DNA of 64,000 nucleotides from Pseudomonas akapageensis (GCF_011355085.1 NZ_VXCP01000041.1:50438-114437); one strand, 5' to 3'. Shown: positions 44,695 to 54,023, counted from the stretch's first letter. A program made the numbers and translations. Notes: generated by a model not told the origin, from the letters alone.

Positions 44695-46011
44695 TTACCA
44701 GCAGATGCCTTCGGTACGGTTGGCCGGGGAAGTGGCCTTGGTCATGAAGCCGACCAGGTCGATGACCTGTTTGCCTTCCGGCACGGCATCGGCGAGCGGA
44801 CGGAACTTCTCGTCACGGTTGCCGAGAACGATCACGTCGGCGTTGTTGATGACCTGATCGAAGTCCGAATTGAGCAGCGACGAGACGTGGGGGATCTTCG
44901 ACTCGATGTAATCCTTGTTCGCGCCGTGCATGCGCGCGTACTCGACGTTGCTGTCGTAGATGTTCAGGTCATAGCCCTTGCCGATCAGCATTTCCGCCAG
45001 CTCCACCAGCGGGCTTTCGCGCAGGTCGTCGGTGCCGGCCTTGAAGCTCAGGCCGAGCAGGGCGACCTTGCGTTTTTCATGGCTGGAGATGATGTCGAAG
45101 GCGTTCTGGACCTGGGATTCGTTGCTGCGCATCAGCGAGTTGAGCAACGGTGCTTCCACGTCCAGCGAGCCTGCACGGTAGGTCAGGGCGCGCACGTCCT
45201 TGGGCAGGCAGGAGCCGCCGAAGGCGAAGCCCGGGCGCATGTAGTACTGCGACAGGTTCAGGGCCTTGTCTTGGCAGACCACATCCATCACGACACGACC
45301 ATCGACGCCGACGGCCTTGGCGATGTTGCCGATCTCGTTGGCGAAGGTGACCTTGGTCGCGTGCCAGACGTTGCAGGTGTACTTGATCATCTCGGCCACT
45401 TCGATGTCCTTGCGGATGATCGGTGCGTCGAGTTCCTCGTACAGCGATTGCAGAACATCGCCGCTGGCCTTGTCGAATTCGCCAATGACGGTCATCGGTG
45501 GGAAGTCGTAGTCCTTGATCGCAGTGCTTTCACGCAGGAACTCAGGGTTGACCGCGACGCCAAAGTCGACCCCGGCCTTCTTGCCCGAGCAGTCCTCGAG
45601 AATCGGGATGACCACGTTCTTCACGGTGCCCGGCAGCACGGTGCTGCGTACGACGATGGTGTGGCGGGTGTTTTTCTCACGCAGGACCAGACCGATCTCG
45701 CGGCACACCGACTCGATGTAGTTCAGTTCCAGGTCGCCGTTCTTCTTGCTCGGCGTACCGACGCAAATCATCGACAAGTCGGTGTCGCGAATGGCAGCGG
45801 AAAAATTGGTGGTACCGCGCAGGCGACCGCTCTTGATGCCCTGCTGCAGAAGTTCTTCCAGACCGGGTTCAACGATGGGCGATTTGCCATTGTTTATCAG
45901 GTCGATCTTGGTGTCGGAAATATCAACGCCAACGACGTCATGACCACGTGCAGACAAGCAACCGGCGCAGACTGCACCGACATAACCCAAACCAAAGATG
46001 CTGATACGCAT
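44695..46011 (-). CDS. algD: AlgD: GDP-mannose 6-dehydrogenase
   Basis: A 438-residue enzyme, the committed step of alginate synthesis: GDP-mannose + 2 NAD+ to GDP-mannuronate. It has an N-terminal Rossmann motif (IFGLGYVGAVCAGCL) and the catalytic Cys268 in FGGSCLPKD. MRISIFG at 46011 is chosen because GAGGTGA lies at proper distance; an ATG three codons upstream would be too close to it. First gene of the twelve-gene alginate operon; the long region upstream is the likely control region. Confidence 0.97.
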   Translation of the reverse strand: MRISIFGLGYVGAVCAGCLSARGHDVVGVDISDTKIDLINNGKSPIVEPGLEELLQQGIKSGRLRGTTNFSAAIRDTDLSMICVGTPSKKNGDLELNYIESVCREIGLVLREKNTRHTIVVRSTVLPGTVKNVVIPILEDCSGKKAGVDFGVAVNPEFLRESTAIKDYDFPPMTVIGEFDKASGDVLQSLYEELDAPIIRKDIEVAEMIKYTCNVWHATKVTFANEIGNIAKAVGVDGRVVMDVVCQDKALNLSQYYMRPGFAFGGSCLPKDVRALTYRAGSLDVEAPLLNSLMRSNESQVQNAFDIISSHEKRKVALLGLSFKAGTDDLRESPLVELAEMLIGKGYDLNIYDSNVEYARMHGANKDYIESKIPHVSSLLNSDFDQVINNADVIVLGNRDEKFRPLADAVPEGKQVIDLVGFMTKATSPANRTEGICW

Positions 46012-46146
46012 CGCATTCACCTCATGTGTTTATCACGCCGGCTCAAACAATAAGAGCCAGACTGGATTAAATAGCCAGCAGTGTTCGGGCACGCGGAAGT
46101 ATGACGGCTTAATGTCATAGTGCCGTGTGCAGGCATAATGGAATTC

Positions 46147-46209
46147 GAGTGCCTAAGTTGTTGCACTCAAGTTGGACGCAACTTGGCCGTATTGTAAGGG
46201 CGTGCCCTT
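46147..46209. promoter_or_regulatory. Palindrome cluster upstream of algD (possible operators)
   Basis: Three perfect inverted repeats lie back to back within 63 bp, about 136-198 bp upstream of the algD start. Two of them share a base at 46168. Such clusters suit transcription factor binding, but no specific protein can be named from sequence. Confidence 0.4.
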
Positions 46210-46770
46210 TGATATGACCGGTCTTGATGGCAGAGCGCTATCCCGTCATGCAGTGCTTGTCTGTTCGCTGGCATAAAGCCATAAATTTCAATCACTAAGG
46301 CGCATGATCAGGTGCGGCTCAAAGACGCTGGCCTGGCCGTGTAGGGGATACTTTTGGTGCGTAATCTCCTGCGTTCAACTTTTAGGGGCTCGCTATGGCC
46401 CTGACCTTGAAGTGGCCTGACGTTACTCTCAGGGCCCCTCAGGTCGTGATGTAAGTTATCTCTCACAAGTCTCCAGAGAATCGTTACGGGGTGTATGAGC
46501 GGTCGCCATTGAAATTAGTTCCAAGGCCGTTTCGCGAAAGGTGAAGATTTTTTTAATAATTCGGTGACTTTGCGTGGTTTCAATTTGATGGCACTAGTGG
46601 GTTTTGCCCAATATATAAAGGAGTATTCCGGGGTGAGATATTTTTGTGCCAGTACCGAAAAAAAATTATTGAATTGGTGGTAAAAAAAACCATGGGCGCG
46701 CAAGTTTTAAATGGCCATCAATGATAGTCGTCTATTTATTGGCGTCAGTATTTTGTCGATTTTTGAGGGC

Positions 46771-46818
46771 GACGCGGAGCGTCTAGGCTGGGATTCCCAC
46801 GCAGAGCGTGGGAACCAG
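46771..46818. repeat. Half copy of the TTCCCACGC/GCGTGGGAA repeat
   Basis: TTCCCACGCAGAGCGTGGGAA with flanking GACGCGGAGCGTC, the same family as the full inverted repeat at 5246-5356. It sits just downstream of the yaaA stop codon on the minus strand. Confidence 0.8.
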
Positions 46819-46837
46819 AAGGCAAGGGGAGGGGGAA

Positions 46838-47617
46838 TTACTCTTCGGGATGATCGCGCAAAAATACCAGGTTATCCGTTTTGGAAAGTTCAGCGCTGAA
46901 GCGATACCCCTGTACATCGAACTGCTTCAATTGTTCCGGATCGTTGATCCGCTCCTGAATGACAAACCGGCTCATCATGCCCCGCGCTTTCTTGGCGTAG
47001 AAGCTGATGATCTTGTACTGGCCGTTCTTCCAGTCGCGAAATTCGGTGTTGATGACCCGTGCATTCAGTGCCGGGCGCTTCACGGCAGAGAAGTATTCGG
47101 TGCTGGCCAGGTTGAGCAGGATGTCGTCGCCCTGCTCGGCGAGGGCTTCGTTGAGCCATTCGCTGATGCGCGTGCCCCAGAACGCATAGAGGTCCTTGCC
47201 GCGGGCATTGGCCAGTTTGGTGCCCATTTCCAGGCGGTAGGGCTGCATCAGGTCCAGCGGGCGCAACAGGCCATATAACCCCGAGAGCATGCGCAGGTGG
47301 TCCTGGGCATAGCTGAAGTCATCTTCGCCGAGGCTTTCGGCATCGAGGCCCGTGTAGACGTCGCCCTTGAAAGCGAGCAGGGCCTGTTTGGCGTTGGCGG
47401 GCGTGAACGCCGGCGTCCAGCTGCCGAAACGCGCAGCGTTGAGGCCGGCGAGTTTGTCGGACAGGTGCATCAGTTCGCTGATCTGCACCGGCGACAGCTC
47501 GCGCAGTTGCAGGATCAATTCCTGGGAGTGGTCCAGGTATTGCGGCTGGGTGTGCCGCGCGGTGACGGGCGGTGTTTCGAAATCGAGGGTTTTGGCTGGG
47601 GAAATCACCGTCAGCAT
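46838..47617 (-). CDS. yaaA: YaaA family peroxide stress protein
   Basis: A 259-residue cytosolic protein of the YaaA/DUF328 family, easily recognised by MLTVISPAKTLDFETP at the start and SAKTDNL-like LSKTDNLVFLRD at the end; YGLLRPLDLMQPYRLEMG is the family core. In E. coli it limits DNA damage by lowering free iron under peroxide. It stands alone, with a REP downstream. Confidence 0.93.
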   Translation of the reverse strand: MLTVISPAKTLDFETPPVTARHTQPQYLDHSQELILQLRELSPVQISELMHLSDKLAGLNAARFGSWTPAFTPANAKQALLAFKGDVYTGLDAESLGEDDFSYAQDHLRMLSGLYGLLRPLDLMQPYRLEMGTKLANARGKDLYAFWGTRISEWLNEALAEQGDDILLNLASTEYFSAVKRPALNARVINTEFRDWKNGQYKIISFYAKKARGMMSRFVIQERINDPEQLKQFDVQGYRFSAELSKTDNLVFLRDHPEE

Positions 47618-47720
47618 GGGCAGGCTCCTTTAAGCATGGCGCGGATTTTAGGGGGGATGGGCTGTGATCTCCAGCTATGGTGGCGATAGATTGGGTTTAA
47701 CCGGATGAATTGCGCTGGCC

Positions 47721-47799
47721 CGATCGCTGGCAAGCCAGCTCCCACAGGGTCCATCACAGCCAACAAAATTCTTGTGGGAGCTGGCTTGCCAGCGATGGG
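47721..47799. repeat. REPIN (GTGGGAGCTGGCTTGCCAGCGA family)
   Basis: Two inverted copies, TCGCTGGCAAGCCAGCTCCC (from 47724) and GTGGGAGCTGGCTTGCCAGC (from 47774), separated by about 24 bp between yaaA and the deacetylase-like gene. Confidence 0.9.
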
Positions 47800-47843
47800 C
47801 GCAGCCCGCTTAATAGCGCACCGCGCATAACCGGAGACTTGCC

Positions 47844-48977
47844 TTGCGCATCGCCTTCCTATTGCTGACCACCTTGCTGTGCATCTCTGCCCAGGCCGCC
47901 CCACCGCCGCCCGTCGCTACGATCGACCGCAGCACCTGGCCGGAACAGCTGAACAGCCCCGCGTTGTTCGATGTGGCATCACGCGCCGAAATCCTGGCCT
48001 TTTCCCGGGAATTGCTGGCCAGCGAGGACCTGGACGAAGCCGCGTTGTCCCAGCGCCTGGGGCTCAAGCAGGTGAACCTGGTCTCGATCAATCACCTGCG
48101 CCAGCGTCTGTGGCAGCGCCTGTGGCAGAACTTCAACCTGGCCCAGCAGAGCTGCGAGCAGGATGCTTCGTTCTGCTATGCCATTGACGATTTGCCGGGC
48201 CTGCGTGAGCAGGTGGGCAAGTTCCAGGTGGCCGCCGACTCTTTCTATAAGCGTTGGGCCGAGCCGAGCCGCACGTTCCACGAGCGCTATCTGGACGAAC
48301 TATTGCGCAAGGCTGCGCTGTTCCCGCAAATACCCAGCGAGATCGAGCGCTTCTCGGATCTGGAACGCAATGGCGACGAACTCAACGACCGTCTGTTCCT
48401 GCTGACTTTCGACGGCGGTCCAGGCCCTGTGGATGGCCACACCGATGCCCTGACCCAATACCTGCGGCGGCAGAAGCTGAGTGCCATGTTCTTTGTGCTG
48501 GGCAACAGCGTGCAGCAACGCCGCGACAAGACCTCGCTCAGCGATCTCCAGGCGTTATACAAAGGCCAGTGCGTCGGCGTACAGGGCTGGCAGTACCGAT
48601 CCCACAACCAGTGGCGCGACTGGCAGGATTCGGTCCTTCGCAGCGTGGCCCAGGTGCAGGGAGATCTGCCGGACAACTTTGTTCCCCTGTTTCGCCCGCC
48701 TTATGGACAACGGCGTGCCGACAGCCAGGCCTTTTTCAGCAGCCAGCAATTACAGGTAGCACTGTGGGACATCGACTCGCAGGACGGCAATGGCCAATTG
48801 ACCGCCGAACAGTCTGGCCAGCGGGTTCTGACCCTGATGTTGCTATGGCGGCGGGGTGTGATTGCGTTCCACGATGCCCAGCCCAAGGCGCAAACGGCAG
48901 TGCCCTGGCTACTGCAGCAGACGGCGCAAAGCGGGATCGGTTGGGAAGAATGCGAGGATTTTGCCAAGAGCCCCTGA
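47844..48977 (+). CDS. NodB-like polysaccharide deacetylase family protein, degenerate metal site
   Basis: A 377-residue exported protein (signal peptide MRIAFLLLTTLLCISAQA). The NodB homology region starts near residue 185. Motif 1 reads LLTFDGGPGP instead of TFDDGP, so the metal-binding second Asp is Gly. In motif 2, RSHNQW, the first His of HxxxH is not visible. Later motifs are intact (FRPPYG, LWDID, IAFHDA). A loss of classical metal-dependent deacetylation is therefore likely, and the protein may bind glycan instead. TTG start at 47844 with GGAG at 47833-47836. Confidence 0.8.
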   Translation: MRIAFLLLTTLLCISAQAAPPPPVATIDRSTWPEQLNSPALFDVASRAEILAFSRELLASEDLDEAALSQRLGLKQVNLVSINHLRQRLWQRLWQNFNLAQQSCEQDASFCYAIDDLPGLREQVGKFQVAADSFYKRWAEPSRTFHERYLDELLRKAALFPQIPSEIERFSDLERNGDELNDRLFLLTFDGGPGPVDGHTDALTQYLRRQKLSAMFFVLGNSVQQRRDKTSLSDLQALYKGQCVGVQGWQYRSHNQWRDWQDSVLRSVAQVQGDLPDNFVPLFRPPYGQRRADSQAFFSSQQLQVALWDIDSQDGNGQLTAEQSGQRVLTLMLLWRRGVIAFHDAQPKAQTAVPWLLQQTAQSGIGWEECEDFAKSP

Positions 48978-49312
48978 ATAGAGGGGTTTCGGACGATGGG
49001 GTAGGAATTTTCCCACGCCATTTTTGACGGGTTGAACTCTGACTGTAGCGGTGCTTTGCCCCCTCGCCAAGTGATTTTCATGCTTGCGAAAAATAAACTT
49101 CAAAAAAGCGTCAAAGTGCTTTTTTCTGTCATACGTTTAGCGGTATAGAGAAGACAGACCGCCGAACCCTGCAACACAGGTGGCGTCCTGACCGGCCCAT
49201 TCTTTGTTCGCAGCCTCGATCCGTCACAAGCGGATCGTGAGGTAGGCGGCCACTTCGCGGCGCAGCACTGCTCTGGTATTGCGTCGCCTGGCTCCCACAA
49301 AGGTGACCGAGT
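48978..49312. other. Region upstream of the PhoH-like gene
   Basis: There is no gene. A hairpin CCTCGATCCG (49214-49223) with CGGATC and GAGG (49231-49242) lies in what may be the 5' leader of the PhoH-like gene. A plausible ribosome site AAGGTGA precedes its ATG. No clear promoter was seen. Confidence 0.5.
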
Positions 49313-50707
49313 ATGGATGATCAAGGACGTACCGCTTCTTCCGACCAGCCTATCCTTTACGTGCTCGATACCAACGTACTGATACACGATCCAAACGCGT
49401 TGCTGAACTTCGAGGAGCACCATGTCACGATCCCGATGACGGTGCTGGAGGAACTCGACAAGCTCAAGGATGGCAAGCACTCCGTCGCTGCTGAATGCCG
49501 TCAGGCCATCCGCCTGATCGACCAGACACTGGGCGACGCCACGCCTGGCGATGTCGAACAAGGCGTACCGATTCAGCGTGGCAAGAGCGGCCCCAAGGGG
49601 CTGCTGTCGATACTCATGAGCCGCCGGACAGAGCCCAACAAGCTGTTGCCCGATAATCTCAACGACAACATCATCATCAACCAGTTGGTCGACCTGCACA
49701 CCAGCAACCCGGACTTGAACGTGGTGCTGGTCACCAAAGACATCAATATGCGCCTCAAGGCGCGTGCCTGCGGGATCGAAGCCGAAGACTACAGCACCGA
49801 CCAACTGGTCGATGACGTTTCCCTGCTGTCACGTGGATATCACAACGTCACCGGTTCCTTCTGGGACCGGGTCAGCACCGTCGATACCCGCCAGGACCAT
49901 GGCCGCACCTGGCACCGGGTGCAGTTGATCGACAACCTGCCGGCCGTCCACATCAACGAATTCATCATCGATGAACAAGGCTTCGTCGGCTGGATCAAAG
50001 GGATCGAAGGCAAGGAACTGATACTGCTCGACCTGCACCAGGAACCCCTGCTGCACCAGGAAGCCTGGGGCCTGAAGCCACGGGACATCTACCAGAGCCT
50101 GGCCCTGTTCGCGCTGCTCGACCCGGATATCCACCTGGTCAACCTGTCGGGTGCGGCAGGTTCGGGCAAGACCATCCTGGCCCTGGCCGCGGCCATCGAG
50201 CAGACCATGGTCAGCAAACGCTACCGGCGTATTATCGCTACCCGTAGCGTGCAGGGCCTGGATCAGGAAATCGGTTTCCTGCCAGGGACCGAAGCCGAGA
50301 AAATGGAGCCATGGCTCGGCGCCATCACCGACAACCTCGAAGCCCTGCACATGGATGATGAAAGCACCCACGGCAGTGTCGACTACATCCTCAGCAAGGT
50401 GCCGCTGCAGTTCAAATCCCTGAACTACATTCGCGGTCGCAGTTTCCAGCAGAGCCTGATCCTGATCGACGAGTGCCAGAACCTTACGCCGCACCAGATG
50501 AAAACCATCATCACCCGTGCCGGCGCCGGTTCCAAAGTGATCTGCCTGGGTAACCTGGCGCAGATCGATACCCCTTACCTGTCCGCGACCAGCTCGGGCC
50601 TGACCTACCTGACCGAGCGCTTCAAGGACTTCCCCAACGGCGTGCACATCACCCTGCAAGGGGTGCCACGGTCGATCCTGGCCGAGTACGCCGAAGCCAA
50701 CTTGTAA
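49313..50707 (+). CDS. PIN domain plus PhoH-like ATPase (YlaK type)
   Basis: 464 residues. The N-terminal PIN domain (YVLDTNVLIHDPNALLNF; acidic residues in EELDKLK and LVTKDINMRLKARA) is a predicted RNase. The C-terminal PhoH domain has Walker A (GAAGSGKTILALAAA) and Walker B (LILIDECQNL). Such PIN-PhoH proteins unwind and cut RNA in the mycobacterial PhoH2 precedent. In other Pseudomonas it sits beside moaC, so the low-GC cluster at 50,979-57,171 looks inserted between the two. A good terminator follows. Confidence 0.92.
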   Translation: MDDQGRTASSDQPILYVLDTNVLIHDPNALLNFEEHHVTIPMTVLEELDKLKDGKHSVAAECRQAIRLIDQTLGDATPGDVEQGVPIQRGKSGPKGLLSILMSRRTEPNKLLPDNLNDNIIINQLVDLHTSNPDLNVVLVTKDINMRLKARACGIEAEDYSTDQLVDDVSLLSRGYHNVTGSFWDRVSTVDTRQDHGRTWHRVQLIDNLPAVHINEFIIDEQGFVGWIKGIEGKELILLDLHQEPLLHQEAWGLKPRDIYQSLALFALLDPDIHLVNLSGAAGSGKTILALAAAIEQTMVSKRYRRIIATRSVQGLDQEIGFLPGTEAEKMEPWLGAITDNLEALHMDDESTHGSVDYILSKVPLQFKSLNYIRGRSFQQSLILIDECQNLTPHQMKTIITRAGAGSKVICLGNLAQIDTPYLSATSSGLTYLTERFKDFPNGVHITLQGVPRSILAEYAEANL

Positions 50708-50719
50708 CTTTCACCCAGA

Positions 50720-50749
50720 CCGGGCGACCATAAGGTCGCCCGTTTTTTA
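50720..50749 (+). terminator. Intrinsic terminator of the PhoH-like gene
   Basis: CGGGCGACC (50721-50729) and GGTCGCCCG (50734-50742) with TTTTTT at 50743-50748, 13 bp after the stop codon. Confidence 0.93.
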
Positions 50750-50978
50750 TTATGCGACGTAAAGGCCCGCGTCTCGATGCGTCAATCATGCGTAGCGACG
50801 CTGACCTGATACCAATTTATGTGTTTCTACCCTGCATGAGGCGAAAGCGGACGATAACCAAGCCTGCAGCGAAGTAGTGTCCTCCACTCAAGCGGACTCC
50901 GTGGCGCAGCCTACGCACTCATCGTCGCAACGTATTTCCTGCCCTATGGCAGATCTACACAACTGCGCCGTTTCTTGA

Positions 50979-51422
50979 TTATAGGGGCTGCGAAAAATAA
51001 GCCTTGAAGGTTTCCTTTAGTATTGATTGAGCGTCCAATACCTCTCGGGTCGGCTTTGTCTGTGAGCTACTGAACATTTTTCGCGCCCAGCTGAAAAAGA
51101 ACGGACCGTCAATAATACGATCGTTGTGTTCTGCTAGATATAATTTGGTCACGGATGCATACCTGGGGAAAATATGAAAGTGCAGCTCAGGGTTGAGCTC
51201 TGAAATACGCATTATGTATATTTTTTCAGGAACAAATAGCGTGTTTAGGGCTTGCTCCGCAAACGCTAAACCATTCATCAGTTCAGCACTTTCCGCCGAA
51301 CTGAATTCCGCGAGTTTAGATGTTGTCCGTTGAAGTGAAATAATCATGTAGCCAGGAATTTCACAGTCAAGGCAGTGAGAGATTACGATGTGTTTCCCCG
51401 AATAAATTGTCATAGCGGACAT
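50979..51422 (-). CDS. HIT-fold protein with altered histidine triad
   Basis: 147 residues. The HIT active-site region is NPELHFHIFPR. Aligned on the closing PR, the usual H-x-H-x-H reads E-L-H-F-H, so the first triad His is Glu while the middle (nucleophilic) and last His remain. HIT proteins hydrolyse or transfer nucleoside phosphates. In this cluster it could process the product of the nucleotidyltransferase-like protein. Last gene of the six-gene AT-rich operon, 60 bp after the exporter. GGGAGG lies upstream of ATG 51422. Family assignment is reasonably sure, and activity is open. Confidence 0.65.
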   Translation of the reverse strand: MSAMTIYSGKHIVISHCLDCEIPGYMIISLQRTTSKLAEFSSAESAELMNGLAFAEQALNTLFVPEKIYIMRISELNPELHFHIFPRYASVTKLYLAEHNDRIIDGPFFFSWARKMFSSSQTKPTREVLDAQSILKETFKAYFSQPL

Positions 51423-51482
51423 GACTAACCTCCCATGTGCCTTGCCTGGATTTTCGAAAATCGTTCAGTTGTAAAGGAGAAA

Positions 51483-52832
51483 TTATTCAACGATCCCGGC
51501 TTTTTTCGGGACTGGGTTGACTGCTCGCGAGTCTGAATCAAAAAATGCAACGTGCTGAATTAAAATCTTCCTTAGCCTGAAAAGTAAAAAAAACATCAAA
51601 AGCAAAGAGGAAGTTGTAAAGCTTAAAAATATTGAGCGTAAGCTATATTCAAAATTAGACAATAATAGTATTGAGGTGGATATGCCGAAGATGTTCAGCG
51701 AGAAAATAGTAAATAGCGTAGGAACCCAGAAATCTCCTATACCTCTCAACGTGGAACGAGTGACAATGTAAATATACTCAAAAATCAAAAAAGGAATGGA
51801 AATGATAAGGCTGCTTTCGATTAATCGCCGGGTCGCTTCGTTGGATGTGTAGAGTAGGGAGATTTCGGATTTAAAGAAATAGCACGCTAGCAAGCACGGG
51901 GTTAATAAAGCAAGTCCAAATATGATGCCTCTCCAATATGTCTGCTTGAAAAGATTTATATCGGTATCATAGTGTTTTGCGGAAATGATACCTGTGGCGT
52001 TTGCTACTCCAATTGATACCATGTATATGATGCTAAGAAAGTGCAGGCAAGCTTGATAAGCAGGCAAATTTTCTCCACCTATACCCTTGGAAACGAAAGA
52101 GAAAATTAGAAATGAAATACTTTCGGCGCCAAAACATAATGCCAGGGGGAGTCCTTTTGAAAGATAGTTTATGTGCTCGTTTTTAGTAATTGGTTTAAAT
52201 AAGTGAAGTTGCTTATAAAGAGCGATGCGTCGGAAAAGATAGAAAAATGCCAGGATGGTAAAAATCCATCTAATAATGACGTATGCAAAAACAAAATTAA
52301 ATATGTCGAGGCTCCTTTGGTGTGTGAGGAAAAATACGGACATTCCGATAAGAGCGGTGTTGAATAACCAGGTATATACGACCTCGTGCCCAGCTTTTGT
52401 CTGGGCGTTAAAGAAGTTGAAAATAACAATTTGGATATATATGGCGGGAATGGAAAGTGAAAGCGATAGAATTAATTTTAGTCCCTGGGTGCTGTCGTTG
52501 TTAATTGAAAACAATCTAGAGGCGTATAGGGTGTATGCAAGTAAACAAAAAATTATGAGCGATCCAAAAAAAATGGCATGCCGGAATGAAGTGATTAAGT
52601 CAGAAGAAATTCGTTCGGATGAGATGTCGGTTGATCGGGATACATTCACCAACAGAAATGAAAAGTATCCAATTCCGAGAACAGTGAAAGAAGACACTAC
52701 AGCCCATGCTAGTGAAGCATCACCTAATGATTCAATGATGTAATGCCCGACAAAAGAAAAATATATAAGCGATGATGTCATTTCGCCTAATCTGGATGTC
52801 ACTAGAAATGTGGATGTTCTGACAATGTTCAC
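51483..52832 (-). CDS. MATE-like multidrug/metabolite exporter
   Basis: A 449-residue inner-membrane protein with about twelve hydrophobic segments in two similar halves, the MATE/MOP layout. It is AT-rich like its neighbours. No DinF-type signature is strong, and the assignment rests on topology and general resemblance. As the only transporter in the cluster, it is the likely exporter of the cluster's product. 18 bp after the SAHH-like gene. Confidence 0.7.
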   Translation of the reverse strand: MNIVRTSTFLVTSRLGEMTSSLIYFSFVGHYIIESLGDASLAWAVVSSFTVLGIGYFSFLLVNVSRSTDISSERISSDLITSFRHAIFFGSLIIFCLLAYTLYASRLFSINNDSTQGLKLILSLSLSIPAIYIQIVIFNFFNAQTKAGHEVVYTWLFNTALIGMSVFFLTHQRSLDIFNFVFAYVIIRWIFTILAFFYLFRRIALYKQLHLFKPITKNEHINYLSKGLPLALCFGAESISFLIFSFVSKGIGGENLPAYQACLHFLSIIYMVSIGVANATGIISAKHYDTDINLFKQTYWRGIIFGLALLTPCLLACYFFKSEISLLYTSNEATRRLIESSLIISIPFLIFEYIYIVTRSTLRGIGDFWVPTLFTIFSLNIFGISTSILLLSNFEYSLRSIFLSFTTSSLLLMFFLLFRLRKILIQHVAFFDSDSRAVNPVPKKAGIVE

Positions 52833-52850
52833 GCCATGTCCTTTTGTTGC

Positions 52851-54023
52851 TTAACGTTGTTGGCTTTCGCTAATAATGGTGGGGTATGCTTCGTCTTCCC
52901 AATTTTTTGACAAGGTCCACCCGAGAGAAATTAGGATTGTTGAAAATAATTTTCCAAATATAAAGTGGAGTGATAAGTTCCTAGGGTCAAATGCGGCATT
53001 GCTTGACAAGTTGACGGGGCGTCCGCTGTTTACAATATTCACTTTCTTGTCGCGTATGATAAGAGTCGAACCGTCACCGCTCTCAAAATTCTTTTTTAGT
53101 GGTTCTTCGAACTCATCATCATAAGAAGTGACAACTGAAATGTATCCATTGTGCCGCATCGAATTAAACACATCCTCGGTAACTCCAAAATGCCCAGACA
53201 TGGAAAAGCAATACTCGAAATGGTTGTTATACTGTTTTAATTCAAGGCGAGAAACAGTATGAAACCCTTCCATTTTTGCCATGAACAGACGTGCTTTAGC
53301 TGTTTCGACAACTGTGATCTTCTTCCATCCTCGCTCTCTTAATGCAAAACATAGAGATCGACCTATTCGCCCATATCCAATGACCAGCACGGCATTGCAG
53401 TTCGACCAGTTCGATATGTAGTCAGGGGCATGCGCTAAAATAATATTGGCAACCATGACGTTCTCCGCCATTTTGTAAGTGTCGTATGCGACGGATTTAA
53501 ATTTTGTACTGCTCTTGAAAAAATTAGTGTTTTGATATTTTTTGTGACCGTTCGCGGTATCTTCAAGCACCAATACCAATCGGTTGTTTAATGTGTTTGA
53601 CATACTGTCTATGTAGGGCGAAAAATAGCCACCGATATCAAGTATGATGATTGGGAGGTCAGTATTTGATGTGATGTCCATTATTTCTTGAATGGTCTTG
53701 CCGAATTCACTTCTTTTTCGAGGTGTTATAATGCGAGTTGGGTCGTTTATGTGTTTAAGTAGATTTGCATTAAGCGAGTTTCTTTTGGGGATTAAATAAA
53801 GGCCGTCGAAAAGGCTCATCCAGTAATTTAAAATACTTAGGTTAACCGTTGTTGATAGGTGCGAAAGACAAAAAATCAAGCAGTTATTCAGTGGCTTTGG
53901 ATTTTTGGCTTCATGAGAAGTCAATATCTTCTTATAGATTTTTTCCGCTATTTTGTGGGCGTTCAAATAGGTTAACTTTTCTGGTGTGAATGGGCTTTCT
54001 GGAAAGGTTTCATAGTTATTCAT
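52851..54023 (-). CDS. S-adenosylhomocysteine hydrolase-like NAD-binding protein
   Basis: A 390-residue protein. A Rossmann motif VIGYGRIGRSLCFALRERGWKK lies near residue 212-235, as in the NAD domain of AdoHcyase. DIGGYFSPY and LVLEDTANGHKKYQ further upstream recall the VEDVGGYF and related parts of that family. It is shorter than true SAHH (~430-470) and lacks the Lys-Tyr C-terminal ending. It probably acts on another substrate, possibly by transient NAD-linked oxidation. GGAGAC precedes the ATG at 54023. 16 bp after the unknown 185-residue gene. Confidence 0.6.
   Translation of the reverse strand: MNNYETFPESPFTPEKLTYLNAHKIAEKIYKKILTSHEAKNPKPLNNCLIFCLSHLSTTVNLSILNYWMSLFDGLYLIPKRNSLNANLLKHINDPTRIITPRKRSEFGKTIQEIMDITSNTDLPIIILDIGGYFSPYIDSMSNTLNNRLVLVLEDTANGHKKYQNTNFFKSSTKFKSVAYDTYKMAENVMVANIILAHAPDYISNWSNCNAVLVIGYGRIGRSLCFALRERGWKKITVVETAKARLFMAKMEGFHTVSRLELKQYNNHFEYCFSMSGHFGVTEDVFNSMRHNGYISVVTSYDDEFEEPLKKNFESGDGSTLIIRDKKVNIVNSGRPVNLSSNAAFDPRNLSLHFIFGKLFSTILISLGWTLSKNWEDEAYPTIISESQQR

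Larger units (their letters stand above)
46012..46837. other. algD upstream control region (no gene)
   Basis: About 760 AT-richer bases, then a REP. The part next to algD holds overlapping palindromes GAGTGC-N10-GCACTC (46147-46168) and CAAGTTG-N4-CAACTTG (46168-46185), and AAGGGC-GT-GCCCTT (46196-46209). A longer AGGGGC...GCCCCT pair lies near 46384-46438. I could not place a sigma-22 (AlgU) promoter or AlgR/AmrZ sites with confidence. Two short open frames in 46500-46740 look non-coding. Confidence 0.6.

Noticed and set aside
46012..46300. Possible sigma-22 (AlgU) promoter and AlgR sites for algD
   Set aside because: The best -35-like sequence (ATACTT near 46097-46102) matches only 4 of 6 bases and has no acceptable -10. 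The best AlgR-like match (CTGTTCGCT at 46261) has only 6 of 9 bases.
46515..46703. 62-codon minus-strand frame upstream of algD
   Set aside because: AT-rich, no ribosome site, no similarity to known families. Probably a chance frame in the control region.
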